This document shows, one piece after another, positions 53,666 through 62,941 of a DNA stretch of 64,000 bases. The stretch is from the NCBI RefSeq assembly GCF_005938215.1, contig NZ_VCPD01000003.1:434001-498000 (forward strand), given 5' to 3'. The notes beneath the pieces were generated by a model, which was given only the letters and a program-made list of their open reading frames with translations, was not told where the DNA came from and did not search any database. The first letter of the stretch is position 1. Every line of letters starts with the position of its first letter. The position numbers and the translations under genes are program-made. This DNA is from Ruegeria sediminis (GTDB lineage: Bacteria > Pseudomonadota > Alphaproteobacteria > Rhodobacterales > Rhodobacteraceae).

Positions 53666-54928
53666 TCAGTTGGCGGTGACCCGCGGACCCGATGGGGTAA
53701 AGATGACCCGCTGGCCGTTCCGCAACTCGTCCCTGAACAGGGCGGCGATCACCTGCAGCGCCTGCTTCCGCCCGCGCGCGGCAAAGCGGTCGGGCGAGTT
53801 GACGCGGGCGCTGTTGTTGAAGCCATCGGCGGCATGAGCCCAGATAAGCGGGTGCAATTCGGTCAGGTGATCTCGGATCAGCCAGTCGGCGGCCTCGCAG
53901 AGCTGCGTTCGCACAAGATCCGCTTCCTCGTCGAGGCCAAACCCCTGCTGCAGCGTGATCGAGCAATAGGCGGCCAGCAGGTTGATCATCTCCTGATCCG
54001 GGCGCCGTTTCACGATGTCCCGCAAGCCGTCCAGGAAGAATTCGACGTCCACGCGCGCGCAGGCCATCTCGTCCAGCGCGATCGCGTCGAACAAGACCCA
54101 GGTGTAGCCGCCGGCGCCCCAGGTCTTGTGGGTAAGCGACGCAGCGCGGCGGGCCTCCAGTTCCAGTTCGTCATAGCTGCCGAACCAGCGCGGCAGCAGG
54201 TGATTGCCCATGGCGCGCATGTACCGGTGGTTGCACGGGTCGAGCGCGATCAGGCGCTCGTACTCGTCCGCGACCTTTACGCCGGGCGACCGCTGCCCGG
54301 CCAGCAGGCTGCAACTGGCCGAGGTCACCAGCGGGCTGTCCGGAAACGCCGCACGGCAGACCGGCAGAATTTGGGCCGCCCGGTCGAAATGGGCGGCGCA
54401 CCGCTCGCGGTTGATCTGATGAATGACGTTTTCCCAGCCGGTGCCGCGCCAGATCCAGGCGATGTCGATATGGGCCAGGGCCACGATCAGCGCGATCACG
54501 GGGTCGTCGTGGTGTTCACGCAGGACGAATTCAAGCTCCGAGATCCCTTCGGTCAGGGTCGCATGATGCTTTGGTTGCTTGTCCGACAGCGCCTGCTCGA
54601 CGGCGAGAACGACGTCGGATCGTGCGCCAAATGCCAGAAGTTCGGCGACCGGGATGCCGCCCGGGGCGGTAGCCCGCGCCGCATCGGCGCAGCGGATTTC
54701 GGCCGCAAGTTCGCACCACTTTTCCTGCCTCGCCAAATGACGGCCTTTCTCGAAGGCGTCCTGGCCCGCCGGATCGTCGCCGGACTGTGTCACGACCGGA
54801 ATCGAAAGGGCATCCTCAAGCTGCGGTTTTCGCGGGGCGGGATCAATCTGGACAGGGGCGCTTGCAATGGTGCGATGGCCGACAAGCCCAGCAAAGAGAG
54901 CAGACATGCTCTTTGCAACGGACAACAT
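53666..54928 (-). CDS. Helical repeat-like hypothetical protein
   Basis: The 420-residue protein is rich in Ala/Leu helices of TPR-like length. Notable stretches are ELEFVLREHHDDPVIALIVALAH, ILPVCRAAFPDSPLVTSAS and MGNHLLPRWFGSYDELELEA. It resembles DUF4034-type proteins I have seen in alphaproteobacteria, but this is a weak memory. The N-terminus (MLSVAKSMSALFAGLVGHR) is mildly hydrophobic and not a clear signal. It lies between gatB and a membrane-protein gene, all on the minus strand. Function is unknown; a scaffold or binding role would fit helical repeats. Confidence 0.65.
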   Translation of the reverse strand: MLSVAKSMSALFAGLVGHRTIASAPVQIDPAPRKPQLEDALSIPVVTQSGDDPAGQDAFEKGRHLARQEKWCELAAEIRCADAARATAPGGIPVAELLAFGARSDVVLAVEQALSDKQPKHHATLTEGISELEFVLREHHDDPVIALIVALAHIDIAWIWRGTGWENVIHQINRERCAAHFDRAAQILPVCRAAFPDSPLVTSASCSLLAGQRSPGVKVADEYERLIALDPCNHRYMRAMGNHLLPRWFGSYDELELEARRAASLTHKTWGAGGYTWVLFDAIALDEMACARVDVEFFLDGLRDIVKRRPDQEMINLLAAYCSITLQQGFGLDEEADLVRTQLCEAADWLIRDHLTELHPLIWAHAADGFNNSARVNSPDRFAARGRKQALQVIAALFRDELRNGQRVIFTPSGPRVTAN

Positions 54929-55048
54929 GAGAAACTCGTACTGGCAGATACTAATAAAACTGTCACAATTCGGTGGCAGCGAAATGCGGCAAAATCATGG
55001 CATTGCCTTAGATGTGGGTATTATTGATCGCGAATTGGCGACAATAAC

Positions 55049-55480
55049 CTAAAAAACCCTGAAATGGTGCCGAATGACGTTCAGTCCGCAGTCGCTCAAA
55101 ACCTGCTCGAATTGGCGGTGCGGTGGCAGGGCCTCGTCAGGCAGACGCACCCTTTTGCCGGAATCCAGGCAGGCCGAAACCCGGACCGAGAGATCCCATC
55201 GCGTGTCGAACCGCATGTGTTCGATCTCGCCCAACGCAAGTCGGCCGGACCGTTTTCCGGTAAACCAGCGCAATTCCCCGTCTTCGATGCTCAGGCCGGC
55301 GCTGGTGTCGGTGAAGACGTCCCACAGCGCCGGAAGCGTGGCGAGCGCGAGCAACGCAACCAGCCACCACGCCGCGTCGAACAGGATGATCAGCGACGCC
55401 AGCGCGGCGTAGACCGCGATCAGAATCGCGACCGTCCGGGGTGCGCGGTTGTGCCTGACGAAGCGATACGGCTCCATCAT
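55049..55480 (-). CDS. Two-helix membrane protein of unknown function downstream of pepN
   Basis: The 143-residue product has two adjacent transmembrane helices (TVAILIAVYAALASLIILF; WWLVALLALATLPALW), then a soluble PH-like domain with ELRWFTGKRSGRLALGEIEHMRF. The start is taken as the first of two adjacent ATGs at 55480; a TTG further upstream would overlap pepN. It follows pepN by 53 bases on the same strand and is probably co-transcribed. No family was recognised. Confidence 0.7.
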   Translation of the reverse strand: MMEPYRFVRHNRAPRTVAILIAVYAALASLIILFDAAWWLVALLALATLPALWDVFTDTSAGLSIEDGELRWFTGKRSGRLALGEIEHMRFDTRWDLSVRVSACLDSGKRVRLPDEALPPHRQFEQVLSDCGLNVIRHHFRVF

Positions 55481-55533
55481 CTGTCGCCGGTACCAAAGGC
55501 CGCCCGCGCGGCAAGCGCTATCACCCGCATGGA

Positions 55534-58086
55534 TCAAGCCCCCAGGATGCGCGAGATCATCTCGGTCGTGTCGCGGGACAGATCGGGGGCCGAGGCGATG
55601 CGTTCCAGTTGCGCCCGGATCATGGCTTGACGACCCGCGTCATACCGTTTCCATGTCTGGAAGGCCGAGCACATGCGCGCGGTCGTCTGGGGGTTCACCG
55701 GGTCGAGCCGGATCAACCAGTCCGCCAGCAACGCGTAGGATGCGCCGCTTTCGTGATGGAACCCGGCGTGGTTCATCGCCAGTGACCCCATCAGCGCCCG
55801 GAATCGGTTGGGGTTCTTCCAGTTGAAATCCGCGTGCTGCGTCAGTTGGCGGGCGATCTGCGGCGTGCGGTCCGGGCTGGCCAGCGCCACCTGAAGGCCG
55901 AACCATTTGTCCATCACAAGCCGGTCATCGCGCCACTGGTCGTAATAGGCGGCAAGCTCCGTCTCGCCCTTTCCGGCCTTCAACAGACAGGACAGGGCCG
56001 AAAGCTGCAGCGTCATGTTGTCGGCCCGCGCGTATTCCGACGCGGCCTGCGCCCCGCCATCCTGCCGCGAGATCAGGGCCAGGGCCGCGCTTCCCAGTGC
56101 GCGTTTCCCGGATTGCTCCGCATCCGGGCTGTAAGGGCCGTCAACCTGGGACTGGCTGTGAAGCCGGGGCAGGACGTCCTGCATGTGCTGTGCCGTGGCC
56201 TGACGCAGCGTTTCCACCGCCGTCCAGATCGCCATCGGATCGGGCGTCACGCCCCTGTCGTGCAGCATCGCGGCCAGTTCCGACTGGCTTGGCAGATCCA
56301 GCATCAGCGCGCGATAGGCCGGGTCCAGCCCGTCGTCGCGCAGAACCGCCAGCAACCCGTCCAGGTAGTCGGCGTCGGGCGCGGCATCTTGGGTGACCAT
56401 TTTCAGCAACGTGTCCGAAGCCAGCGAGCGCCCCGCTTCCCACCGGTTGAAAGGGTCGGTGTCATGGGCCAGCAGGAAGGCGCGCTGTGCGGGGGTGCTG
56501 TCCTGATCAAGGATCACCGGGGCCGAAAACCCGCGCAGGATCGACGGCACGGGTTTCGCCGCAAGACCTTGGAACGTAAAGCTCTGCCGCGCCTCGGTCA
56601 GTTCCAGGATCTCGGTCGGGCGGACTTCGTCGCCGTTCGGGCCCAGAAGGCCGACGGCGACCGGGATCACCTGCGGGTGTTTCTGGGGCTGGCCGGGCGT
56701 CGGCGGGGTGCTCTGACTCAGCGTCAGGGTGTAGGTGCCATCGGCCCAGGCCTCCTCGACCTTGATGCGCGGAGTGCCCGCCTGACTGTACCAACGCTGG
56801 AACTGGCCCAGGTCGCGTCCTGTGGCGTCTTCGAACACCTTCAGCCAGTCCTCGATTGTGCATGCCTGCCCGTCGTGGCGGTCGAAATAGAGATCCAGCG
56901 CCTTGGCGTAGCCGTCGTCGCCCACCAGCCGCTTGAGCATGCCGATCACCTCGGCGCCCTTCTCATAGACGGTGGCGGTGTAGAAGTTGTTGATTTCCTG
57001 AAAGCTTTCTGGCCGGACAGGGTGCGACAACGGGCCGTTATCCTCGGGGAACTGCCGAGCGCGCAGGTCGATCACGTCGCGGATGCGCTCGACCGGGGCC
57101 GAGCGCACATCCGAGGTGAACTGGGCGTCGCGGAACACGGTCAGCCCCTCCTTGAGACACAGCTGGAACCAGTCGCGGCAGGTGATGCGGTTGCCGGTCC
57201 AATTGTGGAAATACTCGTGCGCGATGATCGCCTCGATGCGCTCGAAATTGGCGTCGGTCGAGGTTTCCGGGCTGGCCAGAACAGCGGCTGAGTTGAAGAT
57301 ATTCAGCCCCTTGTTCTCCATCGCGCCCATGTTGAAATCGTCAACGGCGACGATGTTGAAAACGTCCAGGTCGTATTCGCGGCCATAGACGTCCTCGTCC
57401 CATTTCATCGACTTCTTCAGCGCCTCCATGCCGAAGGCGCATTTTCCCTCGTCGCCGGGTCGGACCCAGAGATTCAGCGCGACTTCGCGTCCGGAGCGGG
57501 TGATGTAGCTGTCGGAATGGGCAAGCAGATCTCCGGCCACAAGCGCGAACAGGTAGGCCGGTTTCGGCCAGGGATCGGTCCATTCGGCCCAGCCTTCGCC
57601 GCTGCCGGTCGGGTTGCCGTTGGACAGAAGCACAGGCAGATCGCCGTTGATGCGCACGGTAAAGGTGGACATCACATCCGGGCGGTCGGGGTAGTAGGTG
57701 ATCTTGCGAAAGCCCTCGGCCTCGCACTGGGTGCAATACATGCCGTTCGACATGTAAAGCCCCTCGAGCGCGGTGTTGTTGGCCGGATCGATCTCGACCT
57801 CGGCCTCCCAGACGAACGGGGCGGCGGGCGCGGCGGCAAACAGGCCCCCGCCCGTCACCTCGGGCGTGACTTCGGCCCCGTCGATGCTGGCGCGGATCAG
57901 CCTGAGATTTTCGCCATGAAGAAAGAAGGTCGTGTCCGTCGCCTCCGGGTTCGGGCGGAAAGAGATGCGCGATTTCACCCGGGTCGCATGTGGGGCCAGG
58001 TCGAACGTCAGGTGTACGCTGTCCACGATGTAGCCGAAGGGGGTGTAGTCCTTGAGGTAGATCGTGGTCGGGGCGGCGTCGCGCAT
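55534..58086 (-). CDS. pepN: Aminopeptidase N (M1 family)
   Basis: This zinc metallopeptidase removes N-terminal amino acids in the cytoplasm. The 850-residue chain has the exopeptidase motif GAMEN, the zinc site HEYFHNW with the distal Glu in KEGLTVFRD, and a Tyr-containing VYEKGAEVIGML. The C-terminal helical region is complete. The ATG at 58086 has GAGG nine bases upstream; an in-frame extension upstream is antisense to malate synthase and is not credible. It is divergent to glcB across a 231-base gap. Confidence 0.96.
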   Translation of the reverse strand: MRDAAPTTIYLKDYTPFGYIVDSVHLTFDLAPHATRVKSRISFRPNPEATDTTFFLHGENLRLIRASIDGAEVTPEVTGGGLFAAAPAAPFVWEAEVEIDPANNTALEGLYMSNGMYCTQCEAEGFRKITYYPDRPDVMSTFTVRINGDLPVLLSNGNPTGSGEGWAEWTDPWPKPAYLFALVAGDLLAHSDSYITRSGREVALNLWVRPGDEGKCAFGMEALKKSMKWDEDVYGREYDLDVFNIVAVDDFNMGAMENKGLNIFNSAAVLASPETSTDANFERIEAIIAHEYFHNWTGNRITCRDWFQLCLKEGLTVFRDAQFTSDVRSAPVERIRDVIDLRARQFPEDNGPLSHPVRPESFQEINNFYTATVYEKGAEVIGMLKRLVGDDGYAKALDLYFDRHDGQACTIEDWLKVFEDATGRDLGQFQRWYSQAGTPRIKVEEAWADGTYTLTLSQSTPPTPGQPQKHPQVIPVAVGLLGPNGDEVRPTEILELTEARQSFTFQGLAAKPVPSILRGFSAPVILDQDSTPAQRAFLLAHDTDPFNRWEAGRSLASDTLLKMVTQDAAPDADYLDGLLAVLRDDGLDPAYRALMLDLPSQSELAAMLHDRGVTPDPMAIWTAVETLRQATAQHMQDVLPRLHSQSQVDGPYSPDAEQSGKRALGSAALALISRQDGGAQAASEYARADNMTLQLSALSCLLKAGKGETELAAYYDQWRDDRLVMDKWFGLQVALASPDRTPQIARQLTQHADFNWKNPNRFRALMGSLAMNHAGFHHESGASYALLADWLIRLDPVNPQTTARMCSAFQTWKRYDAGRQAMIRAQLERIASAPDLSRDTTEMISRILGA

Positions 58087-58317
58087 CTGGGGCCTCGCTT
58101 CGGTTGGTTCCGGGCGCGACGTTATGGGCTTCGCGGCGGCGCTGCAAGCGGACCCGGTCTGGTCCGGCAGGGATGTACCGTTGGCGGATTGTTCCGGCTC
58201 GCTTGAAAGTCCCTGTGGCGGATATGGAAGGCGAAGCTCCTGCGGGAAGTTGCCTGCCGGGAAGTTTCCATCTAATTGAGGGCGGCATACGGTGGCACAC
58301 AATCGCGGGGCGAAATC

Positions 58318-60465
58318 ATGAGTGACAGGCTGGAACGAAACGGGCTGCAAGTGGCGGCCGAACTGGCGGAGTTTATCGAAACGCGGGCCCTGCCGGGCAG
58401 CGGGGTATCTGCCGAGGCGTTCTGGTCGGGCCTGGCGAAAATGGTGAACGAACTGACCCCCAAGAATCGCGCTCTGCTGGCCAAGCGTGACGAATTGCAA
58501 GCCACGATCGATGCGTGGCACGTCGAACACCGCGACAAGCCGCACGATCACGAAGCTTACAAGGCATTTCTGACCGAAATCGGGTACCTGCTGCCCGAGG
58601 GTGGTGATTTCGAGATCGAGACCGCCAATGTCGATCCTGAAATCGCGTCGATTCCGGGACCGCAACTGGTCGTTCCCATCACCAACGCCCGGTATGCGCT
58701 GAACGCGGGAAACGCGCGTTGGGGCAGCCTCTACGACTGCCTCTACGGCACCGATGCGCTGGGCGGTCTTCCGCCACAGGGCGGTTATGATCGCGGCCGC
58801 GGTGCAAGGGTCGTGGCGTGGTCGCGCGTGTTCCTGGATGACGCTTTTCCGGTCGCAGGCACCAGTCACGCGGATGCGCGGCGCTATCACGTCAAGGACG
58901 GCGCGCTTCTGGTGGATGACCTGCCGTTGGAAACTCCCGGGAAGTTCGCCGGGTACCGCGGCGATCCAAGGGCGCCGGACGCGGTCCTGCTGCGCAACAA
59001 CGGCCTGCACGTGGAGTTGGTTTTCGACAGGGCGCACCCGATCGGCAGCCGCGATCAGGCCTGTCTGGCCGATGTTCGGCTTGAAAGCGCGATCTCGGCC
59101 ATCATGGACTGCGAGGATTCGGTGGCCTGCGTCGATGCCGAGGACAAGGTGCTGGCCTATTCCAATTGGCTGGGCTTGATGAAAGGCGATCTGACCGAAG
59201 AGGTCAGCAAGGGCGGCAGGTCGTTCACCCGCCGCCTGGCCGAGGATCTGGTCTGTACCAGGCCCGACGGCGAAAGTGCGACGCTGAAGGGCCGCGCCTT
59301 GATGCTGGTGCGCAACGTGGGCCACCTGATGACCAATCCGGCCATTTTGGACTCGGATGGGCAGGAGGTGTTCGAAGGGCTGATGGACGCCCTGGTCACG
59401 GTGTTGATCGCCAAGCACGACTTGAACCGCGCGGGCGGCAATTCCGTCTGTGGCTCGGTCTATGTGGTCAAACCCAAGATGCACGGCCCGGAAGAGGTCG
59501 CCTTTGCCGTCGAGACCTTCGACATGGTCGAGGACATCCTCGGCCTGCCGCGCAACACCGTGAAAATCGGCATCATGGACGAAGAGCGGCGCACTTCGGT
59601 CAATCTCAAGGAGTGCATTCGCGCCGCGAAATCACGGGTGGCCTTCATCAATACCGGTTTCCTGGACCGGACCGGCGACGAGATCCACACTTCGATGGAA
59701 GCCGGGCCGTTCAGCCGCAAGGATTTCATCAAGCGCAAGGCCTGGATCGGGGCCTACGAGAACCTGAACGTGGACATCGGCCTGGAATGCGGACTGCAGG
59801 GCAAGGCGCAGATCGGCAAGGGCATGTGGGCCATGCCGGACCGGATGGCCGCGATGATGGAAGCCAAGATCGAGCATCCCAAATCCGGCGCCAATTGCGC
59901 CTGGGTTCCCAGCCCGACGGCGGCGACCTTGCACGCCCTGCATTATCATAAGGTCGACGTGTTCGCGGTTCAGGACAAACTGAAGGCAGGCGGTCGCCGC
60001 GCGCATGTGGACGGCATTCTCGACATCCCGCTGGCCGCTTTCCGTAAGTGGTCGCCCGAACAGATCCGCCGCGAGGTGGAAAACAACGCGCAGGGTATTC
60101 TGGGCTATGTCGTGCGCTGGATCGATCAGGGGATCGGCTGTTCCAAGGTGCCCGACATCAACAACGTAGGTTTGATGGAAGACCGGGCTACCTGCAGGAT
60201 CTCGGCGCAGCACATAGCCAACTGGCTGCATCATGGCGTCGTGTCGGGCCAGGACGTGATGTCCGCGATGCGCAAGATGGCCGCCGTGGTGGACGAGCAG
60301 AATGCCGGCGATCCAGACTACCGGCCCATGTCGCCCGGCTTTGACGGGATCGCCTTTCAGGCGGCCTGCGACTTGGTCTTCAAGGGGCGGGTTCAGCCTT
60401 CGGGTTATACCGAGCCGGTTCTGCATGCGCGGCGGCTTGAGTTGAAAGCCGCTCTGGGCGCATAA
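58318..60465 (+). CDS. glcB: Malate synthase G
   Basis: This enzyme condenses glyoxylate with acetyl-CoA to give malate. The 715-residue length and sequence blocks fit the monomeric G isoform: [15 protein letters not shown] in the glyoxylate/Mg region, [19 protein letters not shown] with catalytic Arg/Glu surroundings, [18 protein letters not shown], and a C-terminal [19 protein letters not shown]. The ATG at 58318 follows GGGGCGAAATC. It is followed by a GlcG-like gene, as in glycolate (glc) operons. Confidence 0.96.
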   Translation: MSDRLERNGLQVAAELAEFIETRALPGSGVSAEAFWSGLAKMVNELTPKNRALLAKRDELQATIDAWHVEHRDKPHDHEAYKAFLTEIGYLLPEGGDFEIETANVDPEIASIPGPQLVVPITNARYALNAGNARWGSLYDCLYGTDALGGLPPQGGYDRGRGARVVAWSRVFLDDAFPVAGTSHADARRYHVKDGALLVDDLPLETPGKFAGYRGDPRAPDAVLLRNNGLHVELVFDRAHPIGSRDQACLADVRLESAISAIMDCEDSVACVDAEDKVLAYSNWLGLMKGDLTEEVSKGGRSFTRRLAEDLVCTRPDGESATLKGRALMLVRNVGHLMTNPAILDSDGQEVFEGLMDALVTVLIAKHDLNRAGGNSVCGSVYVVKPKMHGPEEVAFAVETFDMVEDILGLPRNTVKIGIMDEERRTSVNLKECIRAAKSRVAFINTGFLDRTGDEIHTSMEAGPFSRKDFIKRKAWIGAYENLNVDIGLECGLQGKAQIGKGMWAMPDRMAAMMEAKIEHPKSGANCAWVPSPTAATLHALHYHKVDVFAVQDKLKAGGRRAHVDGILDIPLAAFRKWSPEQIRREVENNAQGILGYVVRWIDQGIGCSKVPDINNVGLMEDRATCRISAQHIANWLHHGVVSGQDVMSAMRKMAAVVDEQNAGDPDYRPMSPGFDGIAFQAACDLVFKGRVQPSGYTEPVLHARRLELKAALGA

Positions 60466-60475
60466 GATCTGGACG

Positions 60476-60495
60476 GCGAGGGGGATGCCCCTCGC
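60476..60495 (+). terminator. Intercistronic hairpin between glcB and the GlcG-like gene
   Basis: An 8-bp stem (60476-60483 with 60488-60495, 4-base loop) lies 10 bases after the glcB stop and has no U-tract. It could weaken read-through or protect the upstream message from 3' exonucleases. Confidence 0.45.
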
Positions 60496-60534
60496 GCGTC
60501 ACGCGATATTCTTGGTCAGGTGAAAGAGACGGAT

Positions 60535-60960
60535 ATGAGCATCACATTGCGCAAGGCGCGCACGATCATACGCAAGGCGCTGGAAAAAGGTCAGGAACTG
60601 GAGCTGAAACCGCTTTCGGTGGTGGTTCTCGATGCCGGCGGGCACGTGATCGCCTTTGAACGCGAAGACGGCGCGGCGCCCGGACGCTTTGCCATCGCGC
60701 ATGGCAAGGCCTATGGCTCGGTCATGCTGGGAATGGCCGGCACCGCGCAGATGAAGCGTGCAGAGGGTCAGGCCTATTTCATGGCCGCGGTGAACGGCGT
60801 CTATGGCGGCCAGGTGGTTCCGGTTCCGGGCGGCGTTCTGGTGCGCGACAAGAAGGGCGCAGTGATCGGCGCGGTTGGCGTCACCGGCGACACCTCGGAC
60901 AACGATGCCGCCGCTGCGCTTGCCGGCATCGAGGCGGCGGGGCTGTCGGGCGAGATTTGA
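60535..60960 (+). CDS. glcG: GlcG/HbpS family (DUF336) protein
   Basis: The 141-residue protein has the GlcG/HbpS fold pattern: LRKARTIIRKALEKG, LSVVVLDAGGHVIAFERED, FAIAHGKAYGSVMLGM, VPVPGGVLVRDKKGAVIGAVGVTG and DNDAAAALAGI. Relatives bind haem or corrinoids, and genes of this type sit in glycolate operons beside malate synthase, but the GlcG role is undefined. The ATG at 60535 begins the conserved domain. The symbol is given by family and context. Confidence 0.82.
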   Translation: MSITLRKARTIIRKALEKGQELELKPLSVVVLDAGGHVIAFEREDGAAPGRFAIAHGKAYGSVMLGMAGTAQMKRAEGQAYFMAAVNGVYGGQVVPVPGGVLVRDKKGAVIGAVGVTGDTSDNDAAAALAGIEAAGLSGEI

Positions 60961-60964
60961 GGCG

Positions 60965-61930
60965 TCACGCACTGCAAGTCGAGTGATATGACGCTTGAGG
61001 AGTCAAAGTCGCAGCAAAAGCGGCCGCAATCGCAAAAATGACAACACCGCCGGCCACATCGATCATGTGATGCCCGCCATGCGATAGTATCGCGGGCATC
61101 ATGGCCAAGTTGAGTATTGCTGCCGGAACAAAAAATACGCTTCCTCTCAGGTACCAAACCACCAAGAGCGCCATGACGGTGTGATAAGACGGGAAGGCGA
61201 TCGTACCGACAATATCTGCAGGTGAAATTTCTGATAGGCCGTTGTTTGCCAATGCCACAAGGTAGGCCCCATATTCCGCATTGGTGACCAACCCGATTGA
61301 GTCAGCCAGACCTTCCGGAAGATTGAAATAGGCGGAAGGGCCGATCGAAGGGAGCGCCCACCAAATAATAGTGGTCATCAAAAGACTTAGGCTGCCCGCG
61401 CATAGGGCGCGATGCAGGGACAACACCCGACCGGTCAGTGCCAAGAACGCAACCAGGAAAAAAAGCTGCGGCAGGGAACTCATATACACGAAACCCAGAA
61501 TTCGGGCGGCAGTCGGGTAGGTTCCGACGAGTTGTACGAACTCTGGCCAAGAGTAGCCAATCACCGCATCGATTTGCATCAACCTTTCGTCCAACAAGGG
61601 CGTTTGAATCGGAAACCTAAGAAATATCAGCAAGGTAGTGGCGCCTGTGAAGCCTAGGTACAGGCTGTTAGCGACGGCGAGGTTGGCCAAGTTGGGTTTG
61701 TTCTTTTTTGTGCGAATGTAGATCCCCGCGACGAACAGGGCGAATGACGGCGCGAGACTTAGTCCGAAAGCACTCCAAGATACGGCTTGGTTCTTTGCGG
61801 AGGACAGGATGGCACACAGAACGACCAAGCCTAGCAAAAGCCCCAGCAACAAACGTTCGATCCGGTCGACCGAGCCAAACCATCCCTTGTTCGCCTGCAA
61901 AATTTCGTACTGCGGTGCGGTTTCCGTCAT
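60965..61930 (-). CDS. PAP2-superfamily membrane protein, low-GC
   Basis: The 321-residue protein has about seven transmembrane segments and the PAP2 phosphatase signature in two parts: AFPSYHTVMALLV (catalytic His) and GGHHMIDVAGGVV (second His and Asp). This type often hydrolyses lipid phosphates or transfers inositol phosphate; the substrate is unknown. Its DNA is distinctly poorer in G/C than its neighbours and codon choice differs (many AAA, AAT, ATT), a sign of acquisition by transfer. It converges on the GlcG-like gene with four bases between the stop codons. Confidence 0.82.
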   Translation of the reverse strand: MTETAPQYEILQANKGWFGSVDRIERLLLGLLLGLVVLCAILSSAKNQAVSWSAFGLSLAPSFALFVAGIYIRTKKNKPNLANLAVANSLYLGFTGATTLLIFLRFPIQTPLLDERLMQIDAVIGYSWPEFVQLVGTYPTAARILGFVYMSSLPQLFFLVAFLALTGRVLSLHRALCAGSLSLLMTTIIWWALPSIGPSAYFNLPEGLADSIGLVTNAEYGAYLVALANNGLSEISPADIVGTIAFPSYHTVMALLVVWYLRGSVFFVPAAILNLAMMPAILSHGGHHMIDVAGGVVIFAIAAAFAATLTPQASYHSTCSA

Positions 61931-62107
61931 GGTGAAATTCGGCTCGTTGCTCCTAAAGGTTTTCAGAGGGTATTGTGGCCAATCTGTGTTGCATTTGAGG
62001 GATTGTTGAGATTTTCACCTATTGCTGTGCTTTCCGACATGTTGATGTCTTTCCTTTTTTTGGCATGAATGTTGGAATGGTTGAACAAACGAGAGAGAGA
62101 CAGTCAA

Positions 62108-62887
62108 ATGCCTCGTCCGGTGGTCGGCATTATCGGTAACTCCTACCTGATCAACGATCAGTATCCGACGCATGCCGGCGGCACCATGAACTCGGATGCG
62201 GTGGCCAATGTGTCCGGTTGCCTGCCGCTGCTGGTGCCCGCGGACCCGCGTTTCGTGTCGGTGGCCGAGCTGTTGGAGATCTGTGACGGTTTCCTGCTGA
62301 CCGGAGGGCGGCCCAACGTGCATCCCGAAGAATATGGCGAAGCCGCGACCGAAGCGCATGGTGAATTCGACCGGGCGCGCGACTCGATCACCCTGCCTCT
62401 GATCCGGGCCTGCGTCGAACGCGGCCAACCGTTCCTGGGAATCTGCCGCGGCTTTCAGGAGGTCAACGTCGCGCTGGGCGGTACGCTGCACCCAGAAATC
62501 CGCGACCTTCCGGGGCGGTTGAACCACAGGATGCCGCCTGACGGCACGCTCGAAGAGAAATTCGCGCTGCGCCATGTGGTGACCCTGTCCGAGGATGGAG
62601 TGTTTCACCGCCTGTTCGGTGCGCGAGAGGTTATGACCAACACTCTGCACGGGCAGGGCCTGAAGGTGCCGGGAAAAGGGGTCGTGATCGACGGTCTCGC
62701 CCCCGATGGTACGCCCGAGGCGATCTACGTCAAGGATGCGCCGGGCTTTACCCTGTCGGTTCAGTGGCATCCCGAATGGGATGCCGCCAACGATCCGGTA
62801 TCGCGTCCGCTGTTCACGGCGTTCGGAGAGGCAGTGCGCAATTGGGCGGATGGCCGTCGCGCGGCGTTCTTTCAAAAGACCGCTTGA
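62108..62887 (+). CDS. Gamma-glutamyl-GABA hydrolase family (peptidase C26) protein
   Basis: This class I glutamine-amidotransferase-like hydrolase has 259 residues. The nucleophile elbow is GICRGFQEVNVALGG (Cys), and the His-Glu pair is in SVQWHPEWD. The GGRPNVHPEEYGE segment near residue 75 is typical of the PuuD-like group, which cleaves gamma-glutamyl-GABA in putrescine breakdown. No other puu genes are near, so the substrate may differ. The ATG at 62108 has GAGAGA upstream; an ATG at 62069 would add 13 residues. Confidence 0.88.
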   Translation: MPRPVVGIIGNSYLINDQYPTHAGGTMNSDAVANVSGCLPLLVPADPRFVSVAELLEICDGFLLTGGRPNVHPEEYGEAATEAHGEFDRARDSITLPLIRACVERGQPFLGICRGFQEVNVALGGTLHPEIRDLPGRLNHRMPPDGTLEEKFALRHVVTLSEDGVFHRLFGAREVMTNTLHGQGLKVPGKGVVIDGLAPDGTPEAIYVKDAPGFTLSVQWHPEWDAANDPVSRPLFTAFGEAVRNWADGRRAAFFQKTA

Positions 62888-62941
62888 CCGGCGCTCGCCA
62901 CGGATGAGGCCCGCTCGCGCGCGGGCGGGACCGGTGTTTCC

